Shown in pieces: positions 36,476 to 45,567 of a stretch of 64,000 bases of DNA. Source of the stretch: Kineosporiaceae bacterium (lineage in GTDB: Bacteria > Actinomycetota > Actinomycetes > Actinomycetales > Kineosporiaceae); assembly GCA_016794595.1 (NCBI GenBank), contig JAEUJN010000035.1, forward strand, positions 1-64,000, in the 5' to 3' direction. The notes beneath the pieces are model-generated. The model was not told where the DNA came from. It made no database searches and saw only the letters and a program-made list of their open reading frames with translations. Position 1 is the stretch's first letter. Each line of letters begins with the position of its first letter. The position numbers were made by a program, and so were the translations under genes.

Positions 36476-36892
36476 TCAGTCCTCGGCTGCTGCCGCATCC
36501 ACTCGCGCGAGCAGGGCGTCGGCGTCCCGGAGGATCGCCTCGATCCCGGTCACGTCGACGCTCGCACCGGCCGGCTCCGGCTCCCGATCGGTCGCGGCCG
36601 GATCCGCAACCGCGGCCGGCAGGCTCGAGGCGACGCTCGGGGACCCAGACCCTCCGGAGGGCGAACCAGCCGAGCCCCCGCCGGCCCGGCCGGGGGCGCA
36701 CCCGGCCAGGGCCAGTGCCAGGGCCAGTGCCAGGGCAGTGACCGGGGCAGTGACCTGAGCGATGGGGACGACGGGTCCCTGCAGACCTCTCCCTGCGGCC
36801 GAACCGGCACTTGTTCCGGCACCTACCCCGGCGACGGCCTCACGCCCCCGGCCTCGACCGGAGACGCCGGTGCCAGATCCCCGGTGAGTCAT
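36476..36892 (-). CDS. Small putative lipoprotein
   Basis: 138 residues from an ATG at 36892 that overlaps the stop of the preceding gene (ATGA). After an unusually long basic, Gly-rich N-region (about 45 residues) comes a hydrophobic core (VTALALALALALAGC) ending in a lipobox Cys. The mature part is Gly/Ser/Ala rich, followed by a short acidic helix (GIEAILRDADALLARVDAAA). Short repeats of GCCAGTGCCAGG code the ALALAL core. No family recognised. It is last in a presumed operon with an exported protein and a two-component system. Confidence 0.6.
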   Translation of the reverse strand: MTHRGSGTGVSGRGRGREAVAGVGAGTSAGSAAGRGLQGPVVPIAQVTAPVTALALALALALAGCAPGRAGGGSAGSPSGGSGSPSVASSLPAAVADPAATDREPEPAGASVDVTGIEAILRDADALLARVDAAAAED

Positions 36893-37281
36893 CGGGCGCA
36901 CACCTGCTGGGAGTCCTGCAGGCGCAGCAGGATGTCGGGAAGGGCGGCGGCCAGGTCACGCCGGATGGCGGCCCGGTTGTCCATCACCCGTGCGAGGTCC
37001 TCGTGCCCGGCGGTCCGGGCCTCAGCGGCCCGCGCCTCGGCCCGGGCGATGGATCCCGCCGTCGTGGCGTCCCCGGACAGTCGGGCCTGGGCGCGCTGCA
37101 CCCGCTCGATCCGGGTTCCGATGCGCCCGCAGAGCTGCTCCCTGCGGTCCTGCGTCCACTGGCCGGTGTCACCGGAGGCAACCGGCGAGGCGTCCCCGTC
37201 GCCGGAGGTCAGGCCCGCCAGGGGGCTCAGGGCCAGGGCCGCGGCCACCGCAGGCGCGGCGAGGGTGATCAGGGTGGGCAT
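36889..37281 (-). CDS. Small exported protein of unknown function
   Basis: 130 residues from an ATG at 37281 with GGAAGGA ahead. A signal peptide is clear (MPTLITLAAPAVAAALALSP). The mature protein is helical and charged, with two cysteines, QLCGRIGTRIERVQRAQARL and a final VCAR, that may form a disulfide. No known domain. It lies 133 bases after the histidine kinase and overlaps the lipoprotein gene, so it is probably part of the same transcript; a role as extracellular partner of the sensor is inference. Confidence 0.65.
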   Translation of the reverse strand: MPTLITLAAPAVAAALALSPLAGLTSGDGDASPVASGDTGQWTQDRREQLCGRIGTRIERVQRAQARLSGDATTAGSIARAEARAAEARTAGHEDLARVMDNRAAIRRDLAAALPDILLRLQDSQQVCAR

Positions 37282-37414
37282 GATGGGTCCTTCCGGTCGA
37301 CGCACCGGCGCGGTGCCGGTGGGCCGGTCTCCCCTGGTCGAGGAATGCCGACCCACTCACCGTCGCGCGCCCAGGTGGCCGGACCGCGAGAGAAATGTCA
37401 GAGGAGTGTTCGGA

Positions 37415-38875
37415 TCACCGAGGGCCGGCCGCCGCCGGCAGCTCCAGGGCGAAGCAGACCCCACCCTCGGGCGCTCGTTCGGCCGACGCGCGGCCGCCCA
37501 GACGTCGGGTCAGCTCGCCCACCAGGGCCAGCCCCACCCCCGAGCCGACCGGACGGGACCCGCGGTACCGCTCGGTGAGCACCCCGCGGTCGAAGGCCAC
37601 CGCAAGGTCGGCGTCCCCCAGGCCCGGGCCGTCGTCACGGATCTCCAGCCGGACGGCCCCGGCCGACCCCGTCCCAGCCCACCCCAGGGTCCCGGCCGAC
37701 CCCGGCCCGGACCTGACCTCAGCCACCAGGTGTCCCCCGCTCGGCAGCACCCGCAGGGCGTTGTCGATCAGCGCGTCGATCGCCTGCCGAAGGCGCTCGC
37801 CGTCGCTGATCACCACCGGCCCGGTCGCGGGAGCGTGCAGCGCGCAGATCACCCCGGCCGCCGCCGCCCGCGGCGCGCAGGCGGCCAGTGCGGCCCGCAA
37901 GAGCTCGCCCAGATCCACGGGAGCGAGCACCAGCCGGAAGTCGTCGGACTCCAGCCGTGCCAGGGCGAGCAGATCCTCCACCCGGCGCTGCAGCCGACCG
38001 GCCTCGGAGACGATCACCTGGGCAGCCGGGGCCACCTCGTGCGGTGCCAGGACGCCGTCCGCGAGGGTCTCGGCGTGCCCGGCCACAGCGGTCAGCGGCG
38101 TGCGCAACTCGTGAGAGACGGCCAGCAGGAACCGGCGCTGCCGCTGTTCGCTGGCGGCCAGCGCCGCGGACAGCGCGCTGAACGCCTCGGTCACCTCGGC
38201 CACCTCGCGCGGGCCGGATGGGCGCAGGTCGAGGTCACGATCCCCGCCGGACAGTCGCCGCGCGGCCCAGGCCAGCCGCTCCAACGGCCGGGTGAGGCTG
38301 GTGGCCAGGGCCAACCCGGCCAGCGCGCCCCCGGCCAGGCCGAGCAACCCGCCGACGACGACCCGGCGCCGCTGGACAGGGGTGAGCTGCGCCGCCGCCT
38401 GCACCCGACGGGCCAGCAGCACGGTCCGCCGGCCGGCCGGTCGCGTGGTGACCAACCAGTCGGTTCCCTCGACCCGGCGCGACACCACGGGCGCAGAGTC
38501 GGCCGCCGCCGCGACATCTGCGGCGGTGAACGGCACCGGGAGCGAGTCCTGCCCAGCGGTGACCACCCGTCCCGCCCACCCTGCTCTGGCGTCGAGCCGG
38601 GCGAGCCGGGTCGCTACCCGCACCGGGGACCCCGACTGGGCGAGCGCGGCCAGGGTGTCCGCCTCCTGGGTCAGGGTGGCCTCGGCGCGATCCCGGTTGT
38701 CCATGCTCACGGCGCGCGCGGTGACCAGGCCCGAGACCAGGGATCCGGACAGGGCCACGGCACCGACCAACACCACCAGCCACCGGCGCAAGGACCACCG
38801 CCGGCTGTCCCCCACGCCGCCGGGCGCGGCCTCGCTCGGGTCTACCGGACCCGGCTCAGCCCGGCTCGACGGCAT
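37415..38875 (-). CDS. Sensor histidine kinase (two-component system)
   Basis: 486 residues. Two membrane helices (about residues 32-54 and 170-192) enclose a small extracytoplasmic sensor region of about 115 residues; HAMP follows. The H-box is FLLAVSHELRTPLTAVAGHA (His near 252), then N-box ALIDNALRVLPSG and G-boxes IRDDGPGLG and GSGVGLALV. The domain order fits OmpR-associated kinases. It overlaps its response regulator by 20 bases. The signal is unknown; two exported proteins follow. Confidence 0.93.
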   Translation of the reverse strand: MPSSRAEPGPVDPSEAAPGGVGDSRRWSLRRWLVVLVGAVALSGSLVSGLVTARAVSMDNRDRAEATLTQEADTLAALAQSGSPVRVATRLARLDARAGWAGRVVTAGQDSLPVPFTAADVAAAADSAPVVSRRVEGTDWLVTTRPAGRRTVLLARRVQAAAQLTPVQRRRVVVGGLLGLAGGALAGLALATSLTRPLERLAWAARRLSGGDRDLDLRPSGPREVAEVTEAFSALSAALAASEQRQRRFLLAVSHELRTPLTAVAGHAETLADGVLAPHEVAPAAQVIVSEAGRLQRRVEDLLALARLESDDFRLVLAPVDLGELLRAALAACAPRAAAAGVICALHAPATGPVVISDGERLRQAIDALIDNALRVLPSGGHLVAEVRSGPGSAGTLGWAGTGSAGAVRLEIRDDGPGLGDADLAVAFDRGVLTERYRGSRPVGSGVGLALVGELTRRLGGRASAERAPEGGVCFALELPAAAGPR

Positions 38876-39557
38876 AGCCGACCCCTCGCACCGTGCGCAG
38901 CCGCGCCGCCGTCCCGATCTTCGAGCGCACCTGCGCCACGTGGACGTCGACCGTTCTGGTGGGCGTGCCCGCGGGGTAGCCCCAGACCTGCGCCAGCAGC
39001 TCCTCCCGGGTGTGCACCCGGCCCGGGCGGTGCATCAGGTGGGCCAACAGCTCGAACTCGGTGGTGGTCAGCTCGACCGCGATCCCCGCGGCGCTGGCCC
39101 GGCGGGTCGCGGGGTCGAGGACCAACTGCCCCACCGACAGCGTGGGCTGCTCGGCGACGGCACCCCCTCGGCGCAGCACCGCTCGCACCCGGGCCACCAG
39201 CTCGCGGGGGCTGAACGGCTTGGTGACGTAGTCGTCGGCGCCGAGTTCGAGGCCCAGCACGCGGTCGACCTCCTCGTCCCGGGCCGTGACGAACAGCACC
39301 GGGGTCCAGTCCCCTTCCTCCCGCATCCGGCGGCAGACCTCGGTTCCCGCCAGTCCGGGTAGCCCGACGTCCAGCACCACCACGGCCGGACGATCCCGGC
39401 GGACGGCCTCCAGCGCCCCCGACCCGTCACCGCACACCCGAGCGGTGAACCCCTCGCGCACCAGGGCGCCGCGGATCAGCTCGGCGATCGGTGCCTCGTC
39501 CTCGACCACCAGGACCAGCGGATGCGTGCCCGACACGGTGGACCATGCTGCCACCAT
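38856..39557 (-). CDS. OmpR-family response regulator
   Basis: 233 residues. Receiver domain with acidic pocket VVEDEA, phosphoacceptor Asp in VVVLDVGLPGLAG and conserved Lys in DDYVTKPFSPRELVARV. The C-terminal winged helix is of the OmpR/PhoB type (VELTTTEFELLAHLMHRPGR, then RTVDVHVAQVRSKIG and RTVRGVGYAVE). It is first gene of the unit and overlaps the kinase gene by 20 bases, so the two are translated together. The target genes are not visible. Confidence 0.95.
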   Translation of the reverse strand: MVAAWSTVSGTHPLVLVVEDEAPIAELIRGALVREGFTARVCGDGSGALEAVRRDRPAVVVLDVGLPGLAGTEVCRRMREEGDWTPVLFVTARDEEVDRVLGLELGADDYVTKPFSPRELVARVRAVLRRGGAVAEQPTLSVGQLVLDPATRRASAAGIAVELTTTEFELLAHLMHRPGRVHTREELLAQVWGYPAGTPTRTVDVHVAQVRSKIGTAARLRTVRGVGYAVEPG

Positions 39558-39570
39558 CCGCGAGTCGCTC

Positions 39571-39638
39571 GGGCTCGGTCAGGCTCGGGTCAGGCGTCGG
39601 TGAGGCGTCGGTCAGGCGTCGGTCAGGCTCGGTCGGGA
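39571..39638. repeat. Tandem array of 10-11-bp GGCnCGGTCA units
   Basis: About six near-identical units (GGCTCGGTCA, GGCTCGGGTCA, GGCGTCGGTGA, GGCGTCGGTCA, and so on) lie in tandem between the response-regulator start and the pgsA stop, and run into the last codons of pgsA. A slippage-type array; it could affect the promoter of the two-component operon. Confidence 0.7.
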
Positions 39639-40282
39639 CGGGAGTCGGGGTGGGAGTCGCGCCGGCCGCGGCGTGTGCGGCGCTGGCGGGTCCGTTCGCT
39701 GCCCGCCACCAGCCGGGCGGCCTTGACCACGTAGTCGACCCCGGTGACCACGGTCACCAGGACCGCGAGGCTCATGGCCGCGACGGCGATCAGGTGCCAG
39801 GCTCCCGGCAGGGCGAGCACGTACAGGGTGATGGCCAGTGCCTGCAGGGCCGTCTTGACCTTGCCCCCGCGCCCGGCGGGCATCACGGCGTGCCGGATGA
39901 CGACGAACCGCAACAGGGTGATGCCGATCTCCCGGACCAGAACCACCGCGGTGACCCACCAGGCGAGCTCCCCCAGCAGCGAGAGCCCGACCAGCGCCGT
40001 CCCGGTCAGGGCCTTGTCGGCGATCGGGTCGGCGATCTTGCCCAGGTCGGTGACCAGGTTGCGTCGACGCGCCAGCTCACCGTCGAACCGGTCGGTCAGA
40101 CCCGCGACGACGAACACCCCGGCTGCCGCCCCACGCCAGGCAGGCGAACCGTCGGCGTGCAGCAGCAGCCACCCGAACAGCGGCACCAGCAGCAACCGGA
40201 CGGCGGTCAGCAGGTTGGCGACGTTCCAGTTCGTCACCGAGACGTCGGGCCGGGCGGCGAGCGGATCGACCCGGTCGTTCAC
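39623..40282 (-). CDS. pgsA: CDP-diacylglycerol--glycerol-3-phosphate 3-phosphatidyltransferase
   Basis: 219 residues from a GTG at 40282 overlapping the rimO stop (GTGA). The CDP-alcohol phosphotransferase motif is intact: [15 protein letters not shown] followed by [12 protein letters not shown] holds all catalytic Asp residues. Four or more membrane helices. It makes phosphatidylglycerol phosphate, the first step to phosphatidylglycerol and cardiolipin. The C-terminal Arg-rich tail is encoded by the start of a tandem-repeat region. The rimO-pgsA order is conserved in actinomycetes. Confidence 0.94.
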   Translation of the reverse strand: MNDRVDPLAARPDVSVTNWNVANLLTAVRLLLVPLFGWLLLHADGSPAWRGAAAGVFVVAGLTDRFDGELARRRNLVTDLGKIADPIADKALTGTALVGLSLLGELAWWVTAVVLVREIGITLLRFVVIRHAVMPAGRGGKVKTALQALAITLYVLALPGAWHLIAVAAMSLAVLVTVVTGVDYVVKAARLVAGSERTRQRRTRRGRRDSHPDSRPDRA

Positions 40283-41808
40283 CGGTGACCACCGGCCACC
40301 GCGTCGAGCTGCGGGCACGCGACCAGATCAGCCCCCTCGGCGGCGGTGACCACGGCGTCCACCAACTCCCCCCGGGGGGCCTGCACCGGCCGGCCGGCCG
40401 GGTCCACCAGCCGGGTGGTGCCGTCCACCTCCGGGCCCTGGTGCTCGGCCCGCCCGACCGCCCCGTCGTCCGGGTCGAGGTCCTCGACCAGGACGCGCAG
40501 CCGCTCGCCGATTCGGTCCTCGGCCCGTTGGGTGGTCAGTTCCTCGACCAGGTCACCGACGTGAGAAACCCGGACGGCGATCTCGTCGGGATCCAGCGCA
40601 CCGCCCAACCCGGCCGCCTCGGTACCGTCCTCGGGGGAGAAGCCGAACACCCCCACCACGTCCAGTCTCGCCTGCTCCAGGAAGTCGGTGAGCAGCTCGA
40701 GGTCCTGCTCGGTCTCCCCCGGGAAGCCGACGATCACGTTCGACCTGATCCCGGCGGTGGGCGCCAGGGCACGGATCCGCTCGATCAGCGCCAAGAAGTC
40801 CTGAGCCCCGCCGAACCGGCGCATCCGGCGCAAGAGGGCAGGGGCGGCGTGCTGGAAGGACAGGTCGAAGTACGGCGCGATGCCCGGGGTGCCGGCGATC
40901 ACCTCGACCAGGCCGTCGCGCAGCTCGGCCGGCTGGAGGTAGGACACCCGGACCCGCTCGATGCCCTCGACCGCAGCCAGCTCGGGCAGCAGCCGCTCCA
41001 GCAGCCGCAGATCGCCGAGGTCCTTGCCGTAGGAGGTGGAGTTCTCGCTGACCAGCAGGAGCTCGCGGACCCCGCGCTCGGCCAGCCAGCGTGCCTCGGC
41101 CAGCACATCGGTCGGGCGACGGGACGAGAACGCCCCGCGAAAGGCCGGGATCGCACAGAAGGCACACCGACGGTCGCACCCGGAGGCAATCTTGAGCGGT
41201 GCCCAGGGGCGCCCGTCGTGATGGCGCACCACGGGCTCGGGCGGGGCATCCAGCGAGGTCAGACTGTCCAGAGCCGACCGTGGGGTCAGCGAGGCCGCCG
41301 TCCCGCTGCCCGCCGACCCGGCCCGCTCGATCGGGCTGATCGGCAGCCGCAGCCGCCGGTCGGACGGGGTGTGCGAGGCCGGACGGTGACCGCTCAGCAC
41401 GGCGTCCAGGTGGGCGGACAGCTCGGTGTAACTGTCGAAGCCCAGGACGGCGTCCGCCTCGGGCAACTGCTCGGCCAGTTCGGCGCCGTACCGTTCTGCC
41501 AGGCAGCCGACCGCCACCACGGCCCGGGTCCGGGCGCCGCGGCCGTCGCGCAGGTCGGCCGCCTCCAGCAGGGTGTCGATCGAGTCCTTCTTGGCCTGTT
41601 CGACGAAGCCGCAGGTGTTCACCACGGCCACGTCGGCCTCGGCGGCGTCCTCCACCAGCTGCCAGCCGGTGGCCCGCAGGCGTCCGGCGAGCTCGGCCGA
41701 GTCGACCTCGTTGCGCGCGCACCCCAGGGTCACCAACGCGACCCGCCGGAGCTCACCCGTGCTCTCGGCGGTCCCGTCGGCATCGACGAGCTGACCTCCT
41801 GCGGACAC
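40279..41808 (-). CDS. rimO: Ribosomal protein S12 methylthiotransferase RimO
   Basis: 509 residues from GTG. N-terminal cluster cysteines in [35 protein letters not shown] and VGCLAERYG. The radical-SAM core is CDRRCAFC in [24 protein letters not shown] at the C-terminus. [15 protein letters not shown] and FRGAFSSR separate it from MiaB. It puts a methylthio group on an Asp of ribosomal protein S12. It overlaps pgsA at its stop. Confidence 0.95.
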   Translation of the reverse strand: MSAGGQLVDADGTAESTGELRRVALVTLGCARNEVDSAELAGRLRATGWQLVEDAAEADVAVVNTCGFVEQAKKDSIDTLLEAADLRDGRGARTRAVVAVGCLAERYGAELAEQLPEADAVLGFDSYTELSAHLDAVLSGHRPASHTPSDRRLRLPISPIERAGSAGSGTAASLTPRSALDSLTSLDAPPEPVVRHHDGRPWAPLKIASGCDRRCAFCAIPAFRGAFSSRRPTDVLAEARWLAERGVRELLLVSENSTSYGKDLGDLRLLERLLPELAAVEGIERVRVSYLQPAELRDGLVEVIAGTPGIAPYFDLSFQHAAPALLRRMRRFGGAQDFLALIERIRALAPTAGIRSNVIVGFPGETEQDLELLTDFLEQARLDVVGVFGFSPEDGTEAAGLGGALDPDEIAVRVSHVGDLVEELTTQRAEDRIGERLRVLVEDLDPDDGAVGRAEHQGPEVDGTTRLVDPAGRPVQAPRGELVDAVVTAAEGADLVACPQLDAVAGGHR

Positions 41809-41919
41809 CCGGTCAGCCTAGTGGGCCACTCCCGGCCCCACGTGCGCGGCGGCTGATCCTCGGCCGTACGGTCGCTGAGCCGGGACGAGTCGTCGACGTG
41901 GGCGAGGGAATGGGCGAGG

Positions 41920-42603
41920 TCAGTGACCGCCGGACTCTTCCAGCAGAGAGCGCATCGGGCGTGTCGGTGGCAGCCAGGCACCACCCTCGGGCAGGTTGTC
42001 CAGCCGCACCCGGGGCAGCGGCTGGGTGAAGGCCCCCGGCACGTCCTCGAGGTCCAGGAAGGTCAGCAGCTCGGACTCCTGGGCGTACCCGGCGACCTCG
42101 GCGAACGACAGCACGATGACGTCGACCCCGTCGCGGCACAGGCGTTCGAGCGGCTCGAGGAAGTTGCGCCCGTCCCCACTGGCCACGACCAGCCGGCGCA
42201 ACCGCCGGGTGGCCGCCCGGCGCTCGATGTGGGCCAGCATGTCCAGATCGACATCGTCCTCCGGGCCCAGCTTGGGCCGGGCGAAGACCGCGTACCCGAA
42301 CGAGCGGATGGCCTCGATCCACCCGCGCATGCTCACTGCCCCGCCCGGGGGGACGTTGGCGAACACACAACCCTCGACCTCACCGTCCCCGGCACCGGCG
42401 AGAAGCCAGCGGGCGACGGCGTCGAAGCGGGGGCGGGAGGCCGGGGTGGGACGCCCCCCGATGACGTTCGACAACGTCATGTCGATGTTGGGCGCATCCC
42501 ACACCAGCAGGTCGAGCGCCACCTCGGTGAGCGTGCCCGGACGCCGGCCGGCCTCGGCCGCCGACTCGGCAGCCGAACCGGGTGTGGGCGGTGCCTCAGT
42601 CAT
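41920..42603 (-). CDS. NYN-domain (PIN-like RNase) protein
   Basis: 227 residues from an ATG at 42603, which lies 8 bases inside the ftsK 3' end. LLVWDAPNIDMTLSNVIGGR begins the PIN-like fold, with a first acidic residue in WDAPN, a second near FGYAVFARPKLGPEDDVDLD, and VASGDGRNFLEPLERLCRDG with the DGRNF motif typical of NYN/LabA-like nucleases. Such proteins are predicted RNases or RNA-binding. Coupled to ftsK by overlap; any role in division is not supported by sequence. Confidence 0.88.
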   Translation of the reverse strand: MTEAPPTPGSAAESAAEAGRRPGTLTEVALDLLVWDAPNIDMTLSNVIGGRPTPASRPRFDAVARWLLAGAGDGEVEGCVFANVPPGGAVSMRGWIEAIRSFGYAVFARPKLGPEDDVDLDMLAHIERRAATRRLRRLVVASGDGRNFLEPLERLCRDGVDVIVLSFAEVAGYAQESELLTFLDLEDVPGAFTQPLPRVRLDNLPEGGAWLPPTRPMRSLLEESGGH

Positions 42604-45457
42604 CGCCCGGCTCCCATTCGTCCGGCACCCGTCCGGCGTCGTCGTCCGGTTCGTCCCCGCGCAGGTCCCGGGGGGCGCGCAGGTCCACCAGGTGCTCGGG
42701 CCGATCGTGCAGCTCCTCGTCCATGTGCCCCATGGTGGCGGGCACGTCCTCACCGCGCATCAACGCCAGGGTTGCCGGCAGATCATCGGGTCGGACCAGG
42801 ACGTCGCGGGCCTTGCTGCCCTCGCTCGGGCCGACGACGCCCCGGGACTCCAACAGGTCCATCAGGCGCCCGGCCTTGGCGAAGCCGACCCGCAACTTGC
42901 GCTGCAGCATCGAGGTGGACCCGAACTGCGTGTTCACCACGAGTTCGGCGGCCGAGAGCAGCAGCTCGAGATCGTCGCCGATGTCGTCGTCCACCTGCTT
43001 GCGGGCCACCGGCGCGGCGACGTCCTCGCGGTAGCTCGGGGCGAGCTGGCCCTTGACGTGCTCGACGACCTGACGGATCTCGGACTCGGTGACCCAGGCA
43101 CCCTGCACCCGGGCGGTCTTGCTCGCCCCCATGGGCAGGAACAGGGCGTCGCCCTGGCCGATCAGCTTCTCGGCGCCCGGCTGGTCCAGGACGACGCGGG
43201 AGTCGGTGATCGAACTGGTCGCGAAGGCCATCCGGCTCGGCACGTTGGCCTTGATCAGGCCCGTCACCACGTCGACGCTCGGCCGCTGGGTGGCCAGCAC
43301 CAGGTGGATGCCGGCGGCGCGGGCGAGCTGGGTGATCCGGACGATCGAGTCCTCGACGTCGCGCGGGGCGACCATCATCAGGTCCGCGAGCTCGTCGACG
43401 ATGACCAGCAGGTAGGGGTAGGGGGTGACCTTGCGCTCGCTCCCGGGCGGCGGGACGACCTTGCCGGCGCGGACGGCGGCGTTGAAGTCGTCGATGTGCT
43501 TGAACCCGAAGGCCGCCAGGTCGTCGTACCGGGCGTCCATCTCCTTGACCACCCAGCCGAGGGCCTCGGCGGCCTTCTTCGGGCTGGTGATGATCGGCGT
43601 GATCAGGTGCGGAATGCCTTCGTAGATCGACAGTTCCACGCGCTTGGGGTCGACCAGCACCATGCGCACCTCGTCCGGCGTGGCCCGCATCAGGATCGAG
43701 GTGATCATCGAGTTGACGAAGCCGGACTTGCCTGCGCCGGTGGCCCCGGCGACCAGCAGGTGCGGCATCTTGGCGAGGTTGGCGACCACGTAGCCGCCCT
43801 CGACGTCCTTGCCGACCCCGATCACCATCGGGTGGGTCACCTTGCGGGCCGCCTGGCTGCGCAGGACGTCGCCCAGCGAGACCGTCTCGCGGTCGCTGTT
43901 CGGGATCTCGATCCCGATCGCCGACTTGCCCGGGATCGGGGACAGGATCCGGACGTCGGCGCTGGCCACCGCGTAGGAGATGTTCTTGCTCAGCTGGGTG
44001 ACCCGCTCGACCTTGACCGCCGGGCCGACCTCGACCTCGTAGCGGGTGACCGTGGGGCCGCGGCTGAACCCGGTGACCCGGGCGTCGATCTCGAACTGTT
44101 CGAAGACGCTGGTCAGCGCCTCGACGACCTTGTCATTGGAGGCGCTGCGAGCCTTGGGCGGCGAACCAGGGGTCAGCAGGTCCGAGGGAGGCAGGGCGTA
44201 GCTGACGTTGCCCAGCAGGAGCTGCTCCACCCGGGGCGGCAGCTGGGTGGTCGGGGGCGGCTCCGGGGGGGCCTTGTGCTCGACCAGCACCCCCGGCGCC
44301 ACCGGCCGCTTCTCCCCCGGACGCGGTCCGGAGGCGACCGCGGTCGAGAGGGCACCGGACGACGAGGCCTCCGATCGGCCACCGGGTGGCAGCCGGTCGA
44401 TCCGGGCCGTCTTGTCCTTGTCGAGCGCGTCCTTGTCCGCGTCCACCACGGCCTTGACGAAGGCCTCGTCGCCGGCCAGGCGGCCGTCGGTCGCGGTCCG
44501 GCCCCCGCGGCGGCGCTTGGTCAGGAAGCTGGACGGCGCCGGGGCACCGGGCTCGGCGCGCTCGTCCTCCTCGATCAGGGGGCCAGCCCGACCGGTCAGG
44601 ACGTCGACCGCATCCCGCAGCCGGTCGCCGACCTGGTAGATGGGGGTGGCGGTCAGCACGAGCAGCCCGAACAGCGCGAGCAGGACCAGGATCGGCACGG
44701 CCACCCAGACCGTGACCGCAGCCTCGACCGGCGAGGACAGCAGGTACCCGATCATGCCGCCGCCGGACTGCATCCGCTCGCCGCCCTCAGGGGGGGTTGG
44801 GATGCCCGCGGCCACGTGCAACAGCCCCGCCGTGGCTCCGCCCAGGATCACGACGCCGAGCTGGAGGCGCCGCAGGCTGTCGTCCGCCGGGTCGGCGTCG
44901 TCCGGCGGGCGCATGTGGCGCACGCCCACCACGAGCAGCACCAGGGGCAGGGCCAGGGCCACCCTGCCCAGGCTGCCGGCGAACACCGTGTGCAGCACGG
45001 AGGCCACCCGCCCGGTCAGGTGCCACCACTCGACCGCGGCGACCACGATCGCCAGGGCGATGTAGAGAAGCCCCATGCCGTCCCGGCGGTGGGCCTCGTC
45101 GAGGTCCAGCAGGTCGCCGCGGAACCGCCGGGCGGCGCCGCCGACCAGGTGGGCGGTACCCATCCACAGGGAGCTGATCGCACGCACGGGCCACGAGGGC
45201 CCGGTCCGGCGGCGGGGGTGCCGGGTTGCCGGACGGCGAGTGCTCGGGCGCCGGGTCGGGGTGCTGCGGCCGGTGCGACCGGTGGCTGGTCTGCCGGCGC
45301 CGCGCGCGGGAGCCCGGGAGGCGCCGGAGCTGCCGGCTCCCCGGGTGGCCGCGGACGCCGTCCGACCGGCCGGCTCGGCCCCGGACGCGCGCGGGCGCCC
45401 GGCGGCGGCCGAGGACCGGCTGCCGGGGCGGCTGGCTGTGGACGTACGGGTGGCCAT
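42596..45457 (-). CDS. ftsK: DNA translocase FtsK/SpoIIIE
   Basis: 953 residues from an ATG at 45457; the frame is open upstream, but the added residues look random. After a basic N-terminal tail of about 90 residues come four to five membrane helices (such as LLYIALAIVVAAVEWW and VPILVLLALFGLLVLTATPI), a linker, and the motor: Walker A VAGATGAGKSGFVN near residue 570 and Walker B LLVIVDELADLMM. The DNA-reading gamma winged helix closes it (STSMLQRKLRVGFAKAGRLM). It clears chromosome DNA from the closing septum and activates XerCD recombination. Confidence 0.95.
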   Translation of the reverse strand: MATRTSTASRPGSRSSAAAGRPRASGAEPAGRTASAATRGAGSSGASRAPARGAGRPATGRTGRSTPTRRPSTRRPATRHPRRRTGPSWPVRAISSLWMGTAHLVGGAARRFRGDLLDLDEAHRRDGMGLLYIALAIVVAAVEWWHLTGRVASVLHTVFAGSLGRVALALPLVLLVVGVRHMRPPDDADPADDSLRRLQLGVVILGGATAGLLHVAAGIPTPPEGGERMQSGGGMIGYLLSSPVEAAVTVWVAVPILVLLALFGLLVLTATPIYQVGDRLRDAVDVLTGRAGPLIEEDERAEPGAPAPSSFLTKRRRGGRTATDGRLAGDEAFVKAVVDADKDALDKDKTARIDRLPPGGRSEASSSGALSTAVASGPRPGEKRPVAPGVLVEHKAPPEPPPTTQLPPRVEQLLLGNVSYALPPSDLLTPGSPPKARSASNDKVVEALTSVFEQFEIDARVTGFSRGPTVTRYEVEVGPAVKVERVTQLSKNISYAVASADVRILSPIPGKSAIGIEIPNSDRETVSLGDVLRSQAARKVTHPMVIGVGKDVEGGYVVANLAKMPHLLVAGATGAGKSGFVNSMITSILMRATPDEVRMVLVDPKRVELSIYEGIPHLITPIITSPKKAAEALGWVVKEMDARYDDLAAFGFKHIDDFNAAVRAGKVVPPPGSERKVTPYPYLLVIVDELADLMMVAPRDVEDSIVRITQLARAAGIHLVLATQRPSVDVVTGLIKANVPSRMAFATSSITDSRVVLDQPGAEKLIGQGDALFLPMGASKTARVQGAWVTESEIRQVVEHVKGQLAPSYREDVAAPVARKQVDDDIGDDLELLLSAAELVVNTQFGSTSMLQRKLRVGFAKAGRLMDLLESRGVVGPSEGSKARDVLVRPDDLPATLALMRGEDVPATMGHMDEELHDRPEHLVDLRAPRDLRGDEPDDDAGRVPDEWEPGDD

Positions 45458-45567
45458 GGTGGCGAGGCTACGGGAGGACTCGCCCGCATCCACGGCGCCA
45501 CGCCTGCCACAGCAGTCACACCTGTCACCCCGACCGGGCAGGAGTCCGTGGAGTCGGTGGAGTGGGA

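Noticed and set aside
36311-39214. Open frame of 967 codons on the plus strand
   Set aside because: Spans several real minus-strand genes with visible domains; shadow frame.
39571-39638. CRISPR or iteron array
   Set aside because: Units of 10-11 bases in direct contact without unique spacers and no replication gene.
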